Below are positions 1 through 10,766 of a stretch of DNA of 64,000 bases, one piece after another. The translations under genes and the position numbers were made by a program. Position 1 is the stretch's first letter; every line of letters begins with the position of its first letter. The notes under the pieces were generated by a model that saw only the letters and a list, made by a program, of their open reading frames with translations, was not told the DNA's origin and searched no databases. The stretch is from an uncultured Pelagibacteraceae bacterium (GTDB lineage: Bacteria > Pseudomonadota > Alphaproteobacteria > Pelagibacterales > Pelagibacteraceae): NCBI GenBank assembly GCA_902614355.1, contig CACMKP010000004.1, positions 1 through 64,000 on the forward strand. Reading direction: 5' to 3'.

Positions 1-2022
1 ACTCATGCTAGAGATATTTCATTTAATAATGATGGAACAAAAATGTTTACTATTGATAACGGTTCAAATAAAGTATTTTCATATACTCTATCAACACCAT
101 ACAACATATCGACAGCTGTTTTCGTCAATGAATTTTCAATCGCTACTGGTCAAGATTCTAAACCAATGAATGTCCAGTTTAATAATGATGGATCAAAAAT
201 GTTTATTGGTGGAAGATCAAGTAGAAAAGTACATGAATATTCGCTTTCTACAAATTTCGATATATCATCAGCATCATATACTGGAAATTTTATTGATGTT
301 TCAACACAAGTTGCTGGTGATTCATTATTTGGTCTAACATTTAGTCCTGATGGTACAATGATGTTTGTTAACGAGAAAGGCGATGGCGATGATCACTTGC
401 ATCAATATTCATTAAACAAAAGTTTTGATCTTTCGGGTGGAGCTAATTTTATCAGATCTGCTGATTTAGAAACTCAAACTGCTCCTGAAGGGCAAGCTAG
501 GGGTATAACGTTCAATCAAAATGGTACGAGATTGTTTATGGTAGGTTCAGGACAAAATCAGATTAATCAATATACTTTATCTGAGGGTTTTAATATTTCG
601 ACAGCAACTTTAGATGGTGGTGTAAATGCAAAACAATTTTCATCTAGTTCAACAGGTGCTGACCCCCAAGGTATAGACTTTAGTCCCTCTGGGTTAAAAA
701 TGTATGTTTCACATCTTAAACAGGGAGATATTCATTCAATGATTATAGAATATCACTTACCTTGTCCGTTCAACCTTTTTGCTGGAAAATGTACAGAGAT
801 TACAGAAGGAGATAGAAGAGGAGTAGCTGAAGCCCAAATTAATATTGCAAATAGAACAATCGAACACTCAACAGATGCAGCGCTTAATCGTTTAAAATGG
901 ATTAGACGAAATAAAGATCTTCAAGATTTAAGCTTTAGAAATATTAAACTTAATTTCTCTAATGAAATGTTAGCCTCTCTCGCTGAGGCTATTCAAGTTT
1001 CCACTACACCTAAAGAAAAAAATGAAAATGAAGATATTTTTTATTGGGCTGAGGGAAGCTTTGCTTTTGGTAAAGTTAGAGAAACAGATATTTCATCTAA
1101 GAAAAAAATCTATACCGATGGCATTACTATTGGTGCTGACAAGTTTACTGATGATCGAGGAATAAAAGGGCTAGCGTTAAGATTTAGTCAAAATGACATT
1201 AAAGTTGGTATCGATGGAAGTAATTTAGATACAGATACTTACAATTTAACTTATTATTCAACCACTCCAGTAAAAGATGATAATAGATTTTTAGATGCGG
1301 TAGTTGGTATTGGTGCACTTAAGTCAGACATCTTAAGTGTTTTAGATGGAAATAGATTGACTGGAAATAGAAACGGTAAACAAATTTATGGAACTTTAAA
1401 ATTGAAAGAGGAGATAAAAAAGGATGAGCTTACTTTAATACCTGTTGGTCAAATTGATTTAGGTTATACATTGTTGAGTAGCTATTCTGAAAGTGGACAA
1501 ACTGGAATGAGATTTGACGAACAAAGTATTCAATCAAGAAATTTAAGATTGTCCATTGCTTCAGTTGAAGAATTAAATAACAAAAAATACAAAATAAAAA
1601 AACATGGTAAATTAGAATACCAGGCTAATCTAAATAGCTCATCTAACGTAAAATATTCCTACATAAATGATAGTACTAGTAAATTTGATACCAAATTAGA
1701 CTCTGGAGCGTTACATAACATTAATGCTGAAGCAGGTATAGATGTTATTTATGATGAAAATTTCAGTTTGTTTTTTATTTATGAACGCAACTCGGCACTT
1801 GGATTTGGTCATACTGATAAAATTCATTTAGCTATTGGATATTTACCTAGTAAAGAGACAAATTATGCATTTAATATTAAAGGATCTGATGATCTAAGAT
1901 CAGAATATATCTTAAGCAAAACCATTAATGATTTTGAACTAGATTTTAAGATAATAAATGAAGACCCTTTTAATATAAGTGATATTGAGCAAGCTTTTTT
2001 TAATTTAAGAAAAGTTTTTTAA
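1..2022 (+). CDS. Propeller-repeat protein with autotransporter-like C-terminal barrel (5' end outside window)
   Basis: The reading frame is open from base 1, so the true start lies upstream. The N-terminal part contains at least five repeats of roughly 50 residues with a core like FNNDGTKMF or FSPDGTMMF followed by a segment like YSLSTNFDISSA, which suggests short beta-propeller blades. A linker with two cysteines and the motif LNRLKWIRRN follows, and the last ~320 residues are beta-rich with a segment TIGADKFTDDRGIKGLALRF that resembles the start of type V (autotransporter) barrels. The protein ends in phenylalanine, as many outer-membrane barrels do. Domain order, linker and barrel match the protein at 51746-53854, so the two are paralogues. 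I infer a surface-displayed or secreted propeller; the ligand is unknown. It converges on carB with a one-base gap. Confidence 0.7.
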   Translation, partial: THARDISFNNDGTKMFTIDNGSNKVFSYTLSTPYNISTAVFVNEFSIATGQDSKPMNVQFNNDGSKMFIGGRSSRKVHEYSLSTNFDISSASYTGNFIDVSTQVAGDSLFGLTFSPDGTMMFVNEKGDGDDHLHQYSLNKSFDLSGGANFIRSADLETQTAPEGQARGITFNQNGTRLFMVGSGQNQINQYTLSEGFNISTATLDGGVNAKQFSSSSTGADPQGIDFSPSGLKMYVSHLKQGDIHSMIIEYHLPCPFNLFAGKCTEITEGDRRGVAEAQINIANRTIEHSTDAALNRLKWIRRNKDLQDLSFRNIKLNFSNEMLASLAEAIQVSTTPKEKNENEDIFYWAEGSFAFGKVRETDISSKKKIYTDGITIGADKFTDDRGIKGLALRFSQNDIKVGIDGSNLDTDTYNLTYYSTTPVKDDNRFLDAVVGIGALKSDILSVLDGNRLTGNRNGKQIYGTLKLKEEIKKDELTLIPVGQIDLGYTLLSSYSESGQTGMRFDEQSIQSRNLRLSIASVEELNNKKYKIKKHGKLEYQANLNSSSNVKYSYINDSTSKFDTKLDSGALHNINAEAGIDVIYDENFSLFFIYERNSALGFGHTDKIHLAIGYLPSKETNYAFNIKGSDDLRSEYILSKTINDFELDFKIINEDPFNISDIEQAFFNLRKVF

Positions 2023-2023
2023 A

Positions 2024-5000
2024 CTAGATATTTTGCAAAGCTGTTACTTCTAATTTTTTAGTTTTTAGTGACTTTATCGCTTCTAAACAAGCATAAGCTG
2101 TTGACATATTTGTGCAATAAGGAACTTTATTTTTTAAGGTTGCTCTTCTTAAAGCTATAGCATCACTAACTCGATGTTCACTATTACCGCCACCAGTATT
2201 AATTACTAGAGCAATTTTTTTAGCATCTAAAACATCAACAATATGAGGAGTACCTGAACTTACTTTATTAATTTTTTTACACTTCATACCAAATTTTCTA
2301 AAATATTCAGCAGTTCCCTTTGTGGCACATAATTTAAATTTCAGCTTGATCAATTGTTTTGCTAAACTAATCCCTTCATCTTTGTGTGCATCTTTCAATG
2401 AAATAAAAGCAAGGCCGTCTTTTGGTAAAGAATTAGCAGAGGCAATCTGACTTTTAGCAAAAGCCATACCAAAATTTTTATCAAAACCCATCACTTCACC
2501 AGTTGATTTCATTTCAGGACCTAAAAGTAAGTCACTATTTGGAAATTTATTAAATGGAAATACAGCTTCTTTAACAGCATACATTCCTTTGGATTTATCT
2601 TTTAAATTAAATTTAGATAATTTTTCACCAGCCATAATTCTTGAAGCAATTTTAGCAAGAGGTAGACCTTTTGCTTTTGATACGAAAGGCACAGTTCTAC
2701 TTGCTCTTGGATTTACTTCAATTACGTAAATCTGATCTTTTTTAATTGCAAATTGGATGTTCATAAATCCTTTAACCTTAAGAGCTAAAGCTAATTTTCT
2801 TGTTTGATTTTCTATTTCTTTAATTAAATATGGTTTGATTGAAACTGGAGGTAGACTACATGCTGAGTCTCCAGAGTGAATTCCAGCCTCTTCAATATGC
2901 TGCATGATACCTGCAACTAATACATCTTTACCATCAGATAATGCATCTACATCAACTTCCATTGCTTGATTAATAAATTTATCAATTAATATTGGGTTGT
3001 CTTCTGCAGCTTTGAAGGCTTCTTCAACAAACTTTTTTAAATCATTTTTCTCATATACAATTTCCATGGCTCTTCCACCTAAAACATAAGAGGGTCTTAC
3101 AATTAAAGGTAAACCAATTTTGTCAGCAATTTTTATTGCTTGTTTATAAGTTTTAGCGATTCCACTTTCTGCTTGTTTTAGTTTTAATTTATTTAAAAGA
3201 TTTCTAAATCGATCTCTATCCTCAGCTAGATCAATAGAAGTATATTGAGTGCCTAATATTGGAAGTTTATTTTGATATAAAAATTCAGCTAACTTTATAG
3301 GAGTTTGGCCACCAAATTGTGCTATTACTCCAATCAAGTTGCCTTTCTCTTGCTCTTTTTTAATAATATTGAAAACATACTCTTCTTTAAGAGGTTCAAA
3401 ATACAATCGATCACTTGTATCATAATCTGTTGATACAGTTTCTGGATTACAGTTGACCATGATTGTTTCAAAACCTGCATCTTTCAGTGCAAAACTTGCC
3501 TGGCAACAACAATAATCAAATTCTATTCCCTGACCAATTCTGTTTGGACCACCCCCTAAGATAATGATTTTTTTCTTTTGAGTTGGCTCTGCTTCACACT
3601 CGGAGTTTAGTGAAAAATTTCTTTGATAACTTGAGTACATATAAGGTGTAAATGATTTAAATTCTGCAGCACAAGTATCTACTTTTTTATAAACAGGTAA
3701 TACTTTTAAAGCCATTCTTCTTTTTCTTACGACATTCTCAGGAATTTTGGTTAATTCGGATATCTTTTTATCTGAAAAACCAATAGACTTAATACGATTG
3801 AATTCAATGAAGTCTCTTGGAACACCTTTGTTTTTAAGTTTATTTTCGTTATCAACGATCTCTTTAATTTGTTCTAAAAACCATGGATCGATCTTTGACA
3901 AACTGTGTATTCTTTTTATATTGATTTTTTTTCTAAAAGCCTCTGCCACAAGTAAAAGTTTATTAGGGATATTTTCTCTAAGTTTTTTTTCTATTTCTTT
4001 TTTGTTAATATTAAAAACTCTGTCTAAACCTGAGTATCCTGTTTCAAGAGACACTAGTGCCTTTTGTAAAGACTCTTTAAAATTTCGACCTATCGCCATC
4101 GCTTCACCAACTGATTTCATTGATGTACCTAAAGTTGCAGGTGAGGTAGAAAATTTTTCAAAAGTAAATCTTGGAATTTTTGTAACAACATAATCAATAG
4201 TTGGTTCAAAAGATGCAGGAGTGACTTTTGTTATTTCATTTTTTAATTCATCTAATGTGTAACCGACAGCAAGTTTCGCTGCAATTTTTGCTATAGGAAA
4301 ACCTGTTGCTTTCGATGCTAAAGCAGATGATCTTGATACTCTTGGGTTCATCTCAATAATGACCATTCTTCCATTTTTTGGATTTATGGCAAATTGAACA
4401 TTAGATCCCCCTGTTTCAACACCAATTTTTCTAAGGCATGCAATAGATGCGTTTCTCATTACTTGATATTCTTTGTCAGTAAGAGTCAAGGCTGGTGCAA
4501 TTGTAACAGAGTCACCTGTATGAATTCCCATCGGGTCAATATTTTCTATTGAACAAATAATGATACAATTATCTTTCTTATCTCTTACAACCTCCATTTC
4601 AAATTCTTTCCAACCTTCCAAGCATTCTTCAACTAGAACTTGGCTTACTGGGGACTCGTGTAATCCATTTTTAATTATTTTGTAAAAGTCTTTTTTTGTT
4701 TTAGCTATTCCACCTCCAAGACCACCAAGTGTAAAAGCAGGTCTAATAATTGCAGGTAAACCAATTTGTTTTAAAACTTTTGCAGCTTGATTAAATTTAT
4801 TAACAACTTTTGATTTTGGTAAATCTATACCAATATCCATCATATTTTTTCTAAATTTTTTCCTATCCTCAGCATTAGAGATTGCTTTTGAATTAGCACC
4901 GATTAGTTCTATTTTATATTTTTTAAGAACTCCCTTTTTTTCTGCTTCCATTGCCAAGTTCAATGCAGTCTGGCCACCCATGGTTGGTAAAATTGCATCA

Positions 5001-5248
5001 GGTTTTTCTTTTCTTAAAATTTTTTCAAGTATTTCTAACGTAATAGGTTCTATATAAGTTTTATCCGCAACATCTGGGTCAGTCATTATTGTTGCTGGAT
5101 TTGAATTTACTAAAACAACTTTATAACCCTCATCTTTCAACGCCTTACATGCTTGAGTGCCTGAATAATCAAATTCGCAAGCTTGACCAATAATAATTGG
5201 GCCAGCTCCAACAACTAAAATTTTTTTAATATCTTTTCTTTTTGGCAT
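2024..5248 (-). CDS. carB: Carbamoyl-phosphate synthase large chain
   Basis: CarB makes carbamoyl phosphate from bicarbonate, ammonia (delivered by CarA) and two ATP, feeding pyrimidine and arginine synthesis in the cytoplasm. The 1074-residue length is normal. Two homologous ATP-grasp halves are visible: the first opens with [20 protein letters not shown] and the second with [20 protein letters not shown]. Both carry the expected IEMNPR/IEVNPR magnesium-binding motifs ([13 protein letters not shown] and [11 protein letters not shown]). The C-terminal ~130 residues form the MGS-like allosteric domain. The ATG start lies inside the end of carA (23-bp overlap), so the two are cotranscribed and probably translationally coupled. 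Confidence 0.97.
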   Translation of the reverse strand: MPKRKDIKKILVVGAGPIIIGQACEFDYSGTQACKALKDEGYKVVLVNSNPATIMTDPDVADKTYIEPITLEILEKILRKEKPDAILPTMGGQTALNLAMEAEKKGVLKKYKIELIGANSKAISNAEDRKKFRKNMMDIGIDLPKSKVVNKFNQAAKVLKQIGLPAIIRPAFTLGGLGGGIAKTKKDFYKIIKNGLHESPVSQVLVEECLEGWKEFEMEVVRDKKDNCIIICSIENIDPMGIHTGDSVTIAPALTLTDKEYQVMRNASIACLRKIGVETGGSNVQFAINPKNGRMVIIEMNPRVSRSSALASKATGFPIAKIAAKLAVGYTLDELKNEITKVTPASFEPTIDYVVTKIPRFTFEKFSTSPATLGTSMKSVGEAMAIGRNFKESLQKALVSLETGYSGLDRVFNINKKEIEKKLRENIPNKLLLVAEAFRKKINIKRIHSLSKIDPWFLEQIKEIVDNENKLKNKGVPRDFIEFNRIKSIGFSDKKISELTKIPENVVRKRRMALKVLPVYKKVDTCAAEFKSFTPYMYSSYQRNFSLNSECEAEPTQKKKIIILGGGPNRIGQGIEFDYCCCQASFALKDAGFETIMVNCNPETVSTDYDTSDRLYFEPLKEEYVFNIIKKEQEKGNLIGVIAQFGGQTPIKLAEFLYQNKLPILGTQYTSIDLAEDRDRFRNLLNKLKLKQAESGIAKTYKQAIKIADKIGLPLIVRPSYVLGGRAMEIVYEKNDLKKFVEEAFKAAEDNPILIDKFINQAMEVDVDALSDGKDVLVAGIMQHIEEAGIHSGDSACSLPPVSIKPYLIKEIENQTRKLALALKVKGFMNIQFAIKKDQIYVIEVNPRASRTVPFVSKAKGLPLAKIASRIMAGEKLSKFNLKDKSKGMYAVKEAVFPFNKFPNSDLLLGPEMKSTGEVMGFDKNFGMAFAKSQIASANSLPKDGLAFISLKDAHKDEGISLAKQLIKLKFKLCATKGTAEYFRKFGMKCKKINKVSSGTPHIVDVLDAKKIALVINTGGGNSEHRVSDAIALRRATLKNKVPYCTNMSTAYACLEAIKSLKTKKLEVTALQNI

Positions 5249-6422
5249 TTTTTTTAATGTTGTTTATAAATTCTTGAAAAAGGTAAACACTATCCTGTGG
5301 TCCTGGATTGGACTCAGGATGATATTGCACAGAAAACACAGGTTTATTTTTTAATCGAATTCCCTCAATACCTCCGTCAAATAAAGACTTATGAGTAATC
5401 TCCAAGCTTCTTGGCAACCCTTCTCTAACAATTTCAAAACCATGGTTTTGACTTGTAATTTCAACACTATCATTAATAAAGTTCTTTACTGGATGATTGG
5501 CTCCTCGATGTCCAAGTTTCATTTTTTTAGTTTTTGCTCCTAAGGCTAAGCCAAGTAATTGGTGACCAAGACAAATTCCAAATATTGGAAAATTTTTTTT
5601 AATAAGATTTCTTATTATTCCAATAGCATATTTTCCGGTTGCAGCAGGATCTCCAGGACCATTTGATAGAAATATTCCATCAGGTTTTAGAGATGAAATT
5701 TTTTCATAACTAGCATTACACGGAACCACTGTAACTTTACATTTAAAGTCAGAAAAATATCTTAAAATATTCTTTTTAATTCCATAATCTATAGCAACAA
5801 CGTGAAAAGATTTTTGTTTATTTTTTTGATATCCAGTTTGCTTTTTCCAAGTTTTAAAACCTTTCCATAAATAATTTTTCTTTGTGGTGACTTCTTTGGC
5901 AAGATCTAAATTTTTTAATCCACTCCATTTTGTAGTTACATTTATGATCTTATTTATGTTAAATTTTCCTGTTTTTGAGACTGATATTGTGCCTTTTGGC
6001 GCACCTTTATCTCTAATAAAATTAGTCAAATTTCTAGTGTCTAATCCAGTAATTCCAACTATTTTATTTTTTTTGAGCCAAGCATCTAGATGTAAAAAAG
6101 ATCTATAATTTGAAGGTGAAGTTATTTCTGAATTAAATATAACACCTTTTGTCCAAATTTTATCTGACTCATGATCTTCTTTATTGGTACCTACGTTACC
6201 AATATGAGGAAAAGTAAAATTGATTATTTGTCCAGCATAAGATGGATCAGAAATTATTTCTTGATAACCTGTAAGAGAAGTATTAAAGCAAACTTCTCCA
6301 GTAGCAGTTCCTTGGTAGCCTATACCAATGCCTTTAAAGACCTGTCTATTTTCAAGAACTAAAATACCTGTTTGTTTATCTGAGATTTTTTTTGAGTTAG
6401 TTTTTTTTGCTTTTTTGATCAA
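5226..6422 (-). CDS. carA: Carbamoyl-phosphate synthase small chain (glutaminase)
   Basis: CarA hydrolyses glutamine and passes ammonia to CarB. The 398-residue protein has the N-terminal CPSase small-chain domain ([23 protein letters not shown]) and a C-terminal class I glutamine amidotransferase domain. The nucleophile motif is [14 protein letters not shown] and the catalytic His-Glu is in [13 protein letters not shown]. The only usable start in frame is the TTG at 6420-6422, because a TAA stop sits immediately upstream and no ATG occurs before the conserved region, which leaves a lysine-rich extension of about 18 residues. carA leads the carA-carB operon and is divergent from yqeY. Confidence 0.95.
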   Translation of the reverse strand: MIKKAKKTNSKKISDKQTGILVLENRQVFKGIGIGYQGTATGEVCFNTSLTGYQEIISDPSYAGQIINFTFPHIGNVGTNKEDHESDKIWTKGVIFNSEITSPSNYRSFLHLDAWLKKNKIVGITGLDTRNLTNFIRDKGAPKGTISVSKTGKFNINKIINVTTKWSGLKNLDLAKEVTTKKNYLWKGFKTWKKQTGYQKNKQKSFHVVAIDYGIKKNILRYFSDFKCKVTVVPCNASYEKISSLKPDGIFLSNGPGDPAATGKYAIGIIRNLIKKNFPIFGICLGHQLLGLALGAKTKKMKLGHRGANHPVKNFINDSVEITSQNHGFEIVREGLPRSLEITHKSLFDGGIEGIRLKNKPVFSVQYHPESNPGPQDSVYLFQEFINNIKKNAKKKRY

Positions 6423-6443
6423 TTACAACTCATAAGTTAAAGG

Positions 6444-6472
6444 TTAATACAATAATTGAATTATTATCGCAA
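6444..6472 (-). promoter_or_regulatory. Putative carAB promoter with a palindromic spacer
   Basis: On the minus strand a -35-like TTGCGA (6467-6472) and a -10-like TATTAA (6444-6449) are separated by 17 bp. The spacer holds a perfect 7-bp inverted repeat around one base, AATAATTGAATTATT (6451-6465). The predicted transcript would start about 15 bases before the TTG codon of carA. In DNA this AT-rich both the hexamers and the palindrome could arise by chance. Confidence 0.35.
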
Positions 6473-6548
6473 CAGAGATGTATTATAAAATTGAAAAAAA
6501 ACAATTTTTCTTTTGAGAATTTTTTGCTTTAAAGTAGATTAAAAAATT

Positions 6549-7010
6549 ATGTCTTTAAAAGAAACAATCGAAACTGAATACAAAAATGCTCTAAAATCTA
6601 AAGATAAAACAAAAATATCAACTTATAGGTTAATTTTATCATCCATTAAAGATTTAGATATTCAAAACAGATCGGGTCCGAATAAAAAAGAGACAGACGA
6701 TGAGGATATTAAAAAGTTATTTAAAAAGATGGTCAAGCAAAGAGCCGAATCAATTGAAATCTACAAAAAAAATAATCGAACTGATTTATTGGAAGTTGAG
6801 CAAAATGAATATGAAATAATATCAAGTTTTTTACCAAAGGTTTTAGGAGACGAAGAAACAAAAAAAATATGTGAGGATATTATAACAAAACTAGGCGCAT
6901 CTTCATTAAAGGATATGGGTAAAGTTATGGGTGAACTAAAAAAAGAATACTCCGATAAAATTGATTTTGCTAAAGCTGGATCTCTTATCAAAGAACTATT
7001 GAATAAATAA
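6549..7010 (+). CDS. yqeY: GatB/YqeY domain protein
   Basis: This is a 153-residue, entirely helical GatB/YqeY-family protein. The family shares the tRNA-binding tail domain of the GatB amidotransferase subunit, but the free-standing form has no firmly established role. Family features include TYRLILSSIKDLDI near residue 30, a conserved EIISSFLPKVL segment and GKVMGELKKEY near the C terminus. It lies two bases before dnaG, giving the yqeY-dnaG-rpoD order common in alphaproteobacteria, where the operon serves replication and transcription start. No clear Shine-Dalgarno sequence precedes the ATG. A weak TTGAGA (6513-6518) and TAGATT (6535-6540) pair would give a nearly leaderless mRNA. Confidence 0.9.
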   Translation: MSLKETIETEYKNALKSKDKTKISTYRLILSSIKDLDIQNRSGPNKKETDDEDIKKLFKKMVKQRAESIEIYKKNNRTDLLEVEQNEYEIISSFLPKVLGDEETKKICEDIITKLGASSLKDMGKVMGELKKEYSDKIDFAKAGSLIKELLNK

Positions 7011-7012
7011 TA

Positions 7013-8788
7013 ATGAAATATCCAAAAGAATATCTTGATGAAATAAAAACTAGATTAAAGGTTTCAACAGTCATATCAAAATTTGTAAGTTTAAAAAAAA
7101 GAGGAAAAGAATTTGTAGGTCTTTCACCTTTTAAAAATGAAAAAACACCCTCATTTACAGTTAACGACGAAAAAGAATTTTATCATTGTTTTGCTACATC
7201 AGAACACGGAAATATTTTTGATTTTTTAATGAAAACACAAAATCTTAGATTTGGTGAAGCCGTAAAGTATCTTGCAAATATGGCTGGTATGCAGCCTTAC
7301 ATGTTTACAAAACAAGATGAAGAAAGAGAAAAAAGGTGGAGAGAATATTGTTTGATTTTCAATCAATATGTTGAATTTTATCATGATGAATTATTAAGAA
7401 ATGAAACGCATGATAATGCAAGAAAATATTTAAAAGAGAGAAATATTAATAAAGATCAAGTTAAAAAATTTAGAATTGGATATATAAATAAAAATCCAAA
7501 TTATTTTGAAAAATTAACAAACGATTTCAATGAAGAAGTTTTAATTGGAACTGGATTATTTTATTATGATGAAAAAAAGAAAATTTATATTGAAAGATTC
7601 AAGGGTCGTTTAATTTTTCCAATAAATAATATTTCTGGTCAACCAATCGCACTTGGGGGAAGAATTATTGAAAAAAGTGATTACCTTGCTAAATATATCA
7701 ATTCTCCTGAAACATTTTTTTTTAAGAAAGGTTCAAATTTATATAATTTAGATCATGCTAGAAAATTATCCAATAAACTAGATCATATTTTTCTTGTTGA
7801 AGGTTATATGGACGTTGTTGGACTTTCAAAAAACGGTATTGAAAATTCAGTAGCTAATTTAGGAACCTCGCTTACTGATAGACAAATCTTAACATTAAAT
7901 CAATTTTTCGATGATATAATTATTTGTTTTGATGGGGATGAAAGTGGATATAAAGCGGCTTTACGAGCTGCTGAAAATTCAATTACTTATTTAAAACCAG
8001 AGAAACAAATTTCATTTTTATTTTTACCAGATAAAGAAGACCCAGATACCTTTGTGAACAAGAATGGAAAGGATTATTTTTTAGATTTTGTAAAAAAAAG
8101 TAAATTACCTATACACCAATTTCTTTTTAACCATTATAAAAAACAAACTCAAAATAATCCATCATCTATGGCTATTTTTGATAAAAAACTTAGGTCGATA
8201 GCGAATAATATAAAGGATGAATATATCAAAAAATATGTATTAGAATATTTTTTAGATAAAATTTCAGATTTAGCACCACACACAAATTTAGATAAAAAAC
8301 TTAATTTTGTTAAAAAAGTTAAATCTCTCGAGTCGACAAAAAAATATTTTAACGAAAGTAAATCTTTGACTGCTATAGAGCTTAAAGAGTTTTCATTAAT
8401 TTATCTTTTAATAAATAATTTAGAATTAATGAGACACAACCTTCACTTAATAGAAAATGTAAGTTTATTTACTGAGGTTAATAAGCAAATTTTCTCAAAA
8501 ATCATGTCAAAACTTAAATCAGCTGATAGTCTAAATCCCCAAGATTTAGAAATTGATGAACAGTTAATTGAAAAAATTTATAAATTTGCTCCGATTAAAT
8601 ATATTCTTGGTCAAAAAAATAAAAATGAACATGAGATAATTGGATTATTAGATGATATTAACAGAGATTTGAATAGCTATAATTTAGAACTTAGAATCCA
8701 GGAGTTAGAATCGAAGTTTTCTAAAGATCTTAGTGAGACGACATTTAATGAGCTAAAAGAGCTCAAAAAAAAGCAAAATATCAATTAA
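7013..8788 (+). CDS. dnaG: DNA primase with a degenerate zinc-binding domain
   Basis: DnaG makes RNA primers at the replication fork and works with DnaB helicase. The 591-residue protein has the N-terminal CHC2-type domain, a TOPRIM core (FLVEGYMDVVGLSKNG near residue 260, then CFDGDESGYKAALRA) and a C-terminal helicase-interacting region. Three of the four zinc ligands of the classical C-x2-H...C-x2-C set are replaced. The segment LSPFKNEKTPSF has Ser38 and Lys41 where Cys and His are expected, and YHCFATSEHG keeps Cys59 but has Thr62 in place of the last Cys. The fold motif around them is preserved, so the domain probably folds without metal. It sits between yqeY and rpoD. Confidence 0.95.
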   Translation: MKYPKEYLDEIKTRLKVSTVISKFVSLKKRGKEFVGLSPFKNEKTPSFTVNDEKEFYHCFATSEHGNIFDFLMKTQNLRFGEAVKYLANMAGMQPYMFTKQDEEREKRWREYCLIFNQYVEFYHDELLRNETHDNARKYLKERNINKDQVKKFRIGYINKNPNYFEKLTNDFNEEVLIGTGLFYYDEKKKIYIERFKGRLIFPINNISGQPIALGGRIIEKSDYLAKYINSPETFFFKKGSNLYNLDHARKLSNKLDHIFLVEGYMDVVGLSKNGIENSVANLGTSLTDRQILTLNQFFDDIIICFDGDESGYKAALRAAENSITYLKPEKQISFLFLPDKEDPDTFVNKNGKDYFLDFVKKSKLPIHQFLFNHYKKQTQNNPSSMAIFDKKLRSIANNIKDEYIKKYVLEYFLDKISDLAPHTNLDKKLNFVKKVKSLESTKKYFNESKSLTAIELKEFSLIYLLINNLELMRHNLHLIENVSLFTEVNKQIFSKIMSKLKSADSLNPQDLEIDEQLIEKIYKFAPIKYILGQKNKNEHEIIGLLDDINRDLNSYNLELRIQELESKFSKDLSETTFNELKELKKKQNIN

Positions 8789-8853
8789 ATTACATATTTT
8801 ATTAATGGATTTTTATAAATTTAACATTATATAAGACTATTCAAATTATTGCT

Positions 8854-10677
8854 GTGGAAAGAATTATTACAAAATCATTTGCAAGATTAATGGGTCGTGG
8901 CACTCATAGAGGATTTATCACTTACGAAGAATTAAGCAAATCCCTAGGAAAAAGGAATTTGTCAGATGAAAATCTTGCCCAGGCATTTATTCATATTCTT
9001 GATGAAAAAGTAACTTTAGTAGAAAAAAAATCGGATTTTAAAGTTTTAAGAAAAAAAGATAATTCCTCAAAAGAAGAAGGAAAAACAATTGAGAAAAGTG
9101 ATGACCCAATAAGAATGTACCTAAGAGAAATGGGGGGTGTTGAATTATTATCAAGAGAAGGTGAGATTGCCATAGCTAAGAGAATTGAGGCTGGAAAGGA
9201 TGTGATGTTAATTGCATTATCACAAAGTCCTATAACAGCTCAACAATTTTTTGAGTGGAATGAAAAACTGCAAAAAGATGAAATTTTAGTCAGAGAAATT
9301 ATTGATATCGATACCAATTATATGGAAGATGAAACAACGGGCCCTAGTGCAAAACAAAAAAATTCTGGAGAAATAGAAAAAGAGGAAGGGTCTAGCGAAG
9401 ATGATGATGATTTTAATCCTACTCTTGCTGCAATGGAAAGTGAAATTAAGCCAAAAGTTCTTAAAACTGTTAGCACTTTAACTAGAGAATATAATAAATT
9501 AATTAAGTATCAAAAAGAAAAATTAGATTGTGTATTAAATTCTAAGACTTTTTCACCCGCTAAAGAAAAAGGACATGACAAAATTGTAAATGATATATTA
9601 GAAAATATTAAATCTCTTCAATTATCTCCATCTGTACTGGAGGAATTAGTGCAAAAGCATTATGTAGAAAATAAAAAGATAGTTTCTTTAGAGGGCAATC
9701 TATTAAGGTTAGCCTTAGACCATAAAATTTCTAGAAGCGAATTTATTAAATTTTATATAGGGAATGAGATTAACCCTAATTTAAAAAAGTTTTTGGACAC
9801 TAATACTTTATGGAAACAGTTTTTTTCTAAAAATAAAAATGAATTTAAAAATATCAGAGATAGATTAGTAGAAATAAGCCATAAATTAGGAATGTCAGTG
9901 ACTGACTATAAAAAATTAGTTAGTAGAATTCAAAAAGGAGAGAAAGAGTCTAGAATTGCTAAGAAAGAAATGGTTGAAGCAAACTTAAGACTAGTAATTT
10001 CAATTGCAAAAAAATATACAAACCGAGGCTTACAATTTTTAGACCTAATTCAAGAGGGCAATATTGGACTAATGAAAGCTGTTGACAAGTTTGAATACAG
10101 AAGAGGTTACAAATTTTCTACATATGCTACTTGGTGGATTAGGCAAGCAATTACAAGATCTATTGCTGACCAAGCTAGAACAATCAGAATTCCCGTTCAT
10201 ATGATTGAAACTATAAATAAGATAGTTAGAACTCAAAGACTAATACTTAGTGAATTTGGAAGAGAAGCAACTCCTGAAGAGTTAGCAAAAAAACTAAGGA
10301 TGCCTTTAGATAAAGTAAGAAAAGTACTCAAAATTTCAAAAGAACCAGTATCACTTGAAAAACCAGTTGGTGACGAAGAAGACAGCAGTTTAGGAGATTT
10401 TATAGAGGATACAAAAGCACTTGCACCACTAGAACAAGCAATTAAGTCAAATCTAGGAGAGGCAACTACAAAAATACTATCAACACTTACCCCAAGAGAA
10501 GAAAGAGTTTTAAGAATGAGATTTGGAGTTGGAATGAATACTGATCATACTTTAGAGGAAGTAGGTTTGCAATTTTCTGTAACAAGAGAGCGTATTAGAC
10601 AAATTGAAGCTAAAGCTTTAAGAAAATTAAAACACCCTAGTAGATCAAAACAGCTAAAAAGTTTCTTGGAAAGTTAA
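8854..10677 (+). CDS. rpoD: RNA polymerase primary sigma factor (sigma-70)
   Basis: This is the housekeeping sigma factor that directs RNA polymerase to -35/-10 promoters. The 607-residue protein has region 1.1 at the N terminus ([12 protein letters not shown]), region 1.2 ([21 protein letters not shown]), a non-conserved acidic insert, and region 2 with the near-invariant [20 protein letters not shown] and [20 protein letters not shown]. Region 3 follows, then region 4 ending in [20 protein letters not shown]. The start is a GTG at 8854 preceded by a 65-base gap after dnaG. A tRNA-Val gene begins five bases after its stop codon. Confidence 0.97.
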   Translation: MERIITKSFARLMGRGTHRGFITYEELSKSLGKRNLSDENLAQAFIHILDEKVTLVEKKSDFKVLRKKDNSSKEEGKTIEKSDDPIRMYLREMGGVELLSREGEIAIAKRIEAGKDVMLIALSQSPITAQQFFEWNEKLQKDEILVREIIDIDTNYMEDETTGPSAKQKNSGEIEKEEGSSEDDDDFNPTLAAMESEIKPKVLKTVSTLTREYNKLIKYQKEKLDCVLNSKTFSPAKEKGHDKIVNDILENIKSLQLSPSVLEELVQKHYVENKKIVSLEGNLLRLALDHKISRSEFIKFYIGNEINPNLKKFLDTNTLWKQFFSKNKNEFKNIRDRLVEISHKLGMSVTDYKKLVSRIQKGEKESRIAKKEMVEANLRLVISIAKKYTNRGLQFLDLIQEGNIGLMKAVDKFEYRRGYKFSTYATWWIRQAITRSIADQARTIRIPVHMIETINKIVRTQRLILSEFGREATPEELAKKLRMPLDKVRKVLKISKEPVSLEKPVGDEEDSSLGDFIEDTKALAPLEQAIKSNLGEATTKILSTLTPREERVLRMRFGVGMNTDHTLEEVGLQFSVTRERIRQIEAKALRKLKHPSRSKQLKSFLES

Positions 10678-10682
10678 TTTCT

Positions 10683-10757
10683 GGGCCGTTAGCTCAATAG
10701 TAGAGTACTGCATTGACATTGCAGGGGTAGTTGGAGCGTAACCAACACGGCCCACCA
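10683..10757 (+). tRNA. tRNA-Val (anticodon GAC) with aberrant D- and T-loops
   Basis: A 75-base cloverleaf can be drawn with encoded CCA. The acceptor stem GGGCCGT/ACGGCCC, the anticodon stem CTGCA/TGCAG around loop TTGACAT (anticodon GAC) and the T stem GTTGG/CCAAC are fully paired, and the D stem GCTC/GAGT has one G-T pair. The loops are abnormal. The T loop reads AGCGTAA instead of the usual TTCGANY, and the D loop reads AATAGTA, so G18 is lost while G19 and C56 remain. The classical 18-55, 54-58 and 15-48 contacts cannot form normally. It is either a functional tRNA with a rebuilt elbow or an early pseudogene. It borders the sugar operon. Confidence 0.75.
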
Positions 10758-10766
10758 AAGGAAAAA

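Noticed and set aside
3747..4193. 148-codon plus-strand frame inside carB
   Set aside because: It is antisense to a conserved part of carB; AT-rich genes often leave such frames on the other strand.
6513..6540. Promoter for yqeY (TTGAGA, 16 bp, TAGATT)
   Set aside because: The hexamers are weak and would place the transcript start two bases before the ATG, so I did not list it as a feature.
10731..10766. In-frame TTG start for the glycosyltransferase inside the tRNA-Val gene
   Set aside because: The first 12 codons would be read from tRNA sequence. An ATG at 10767 has a ribosome-binding site and fits family length.
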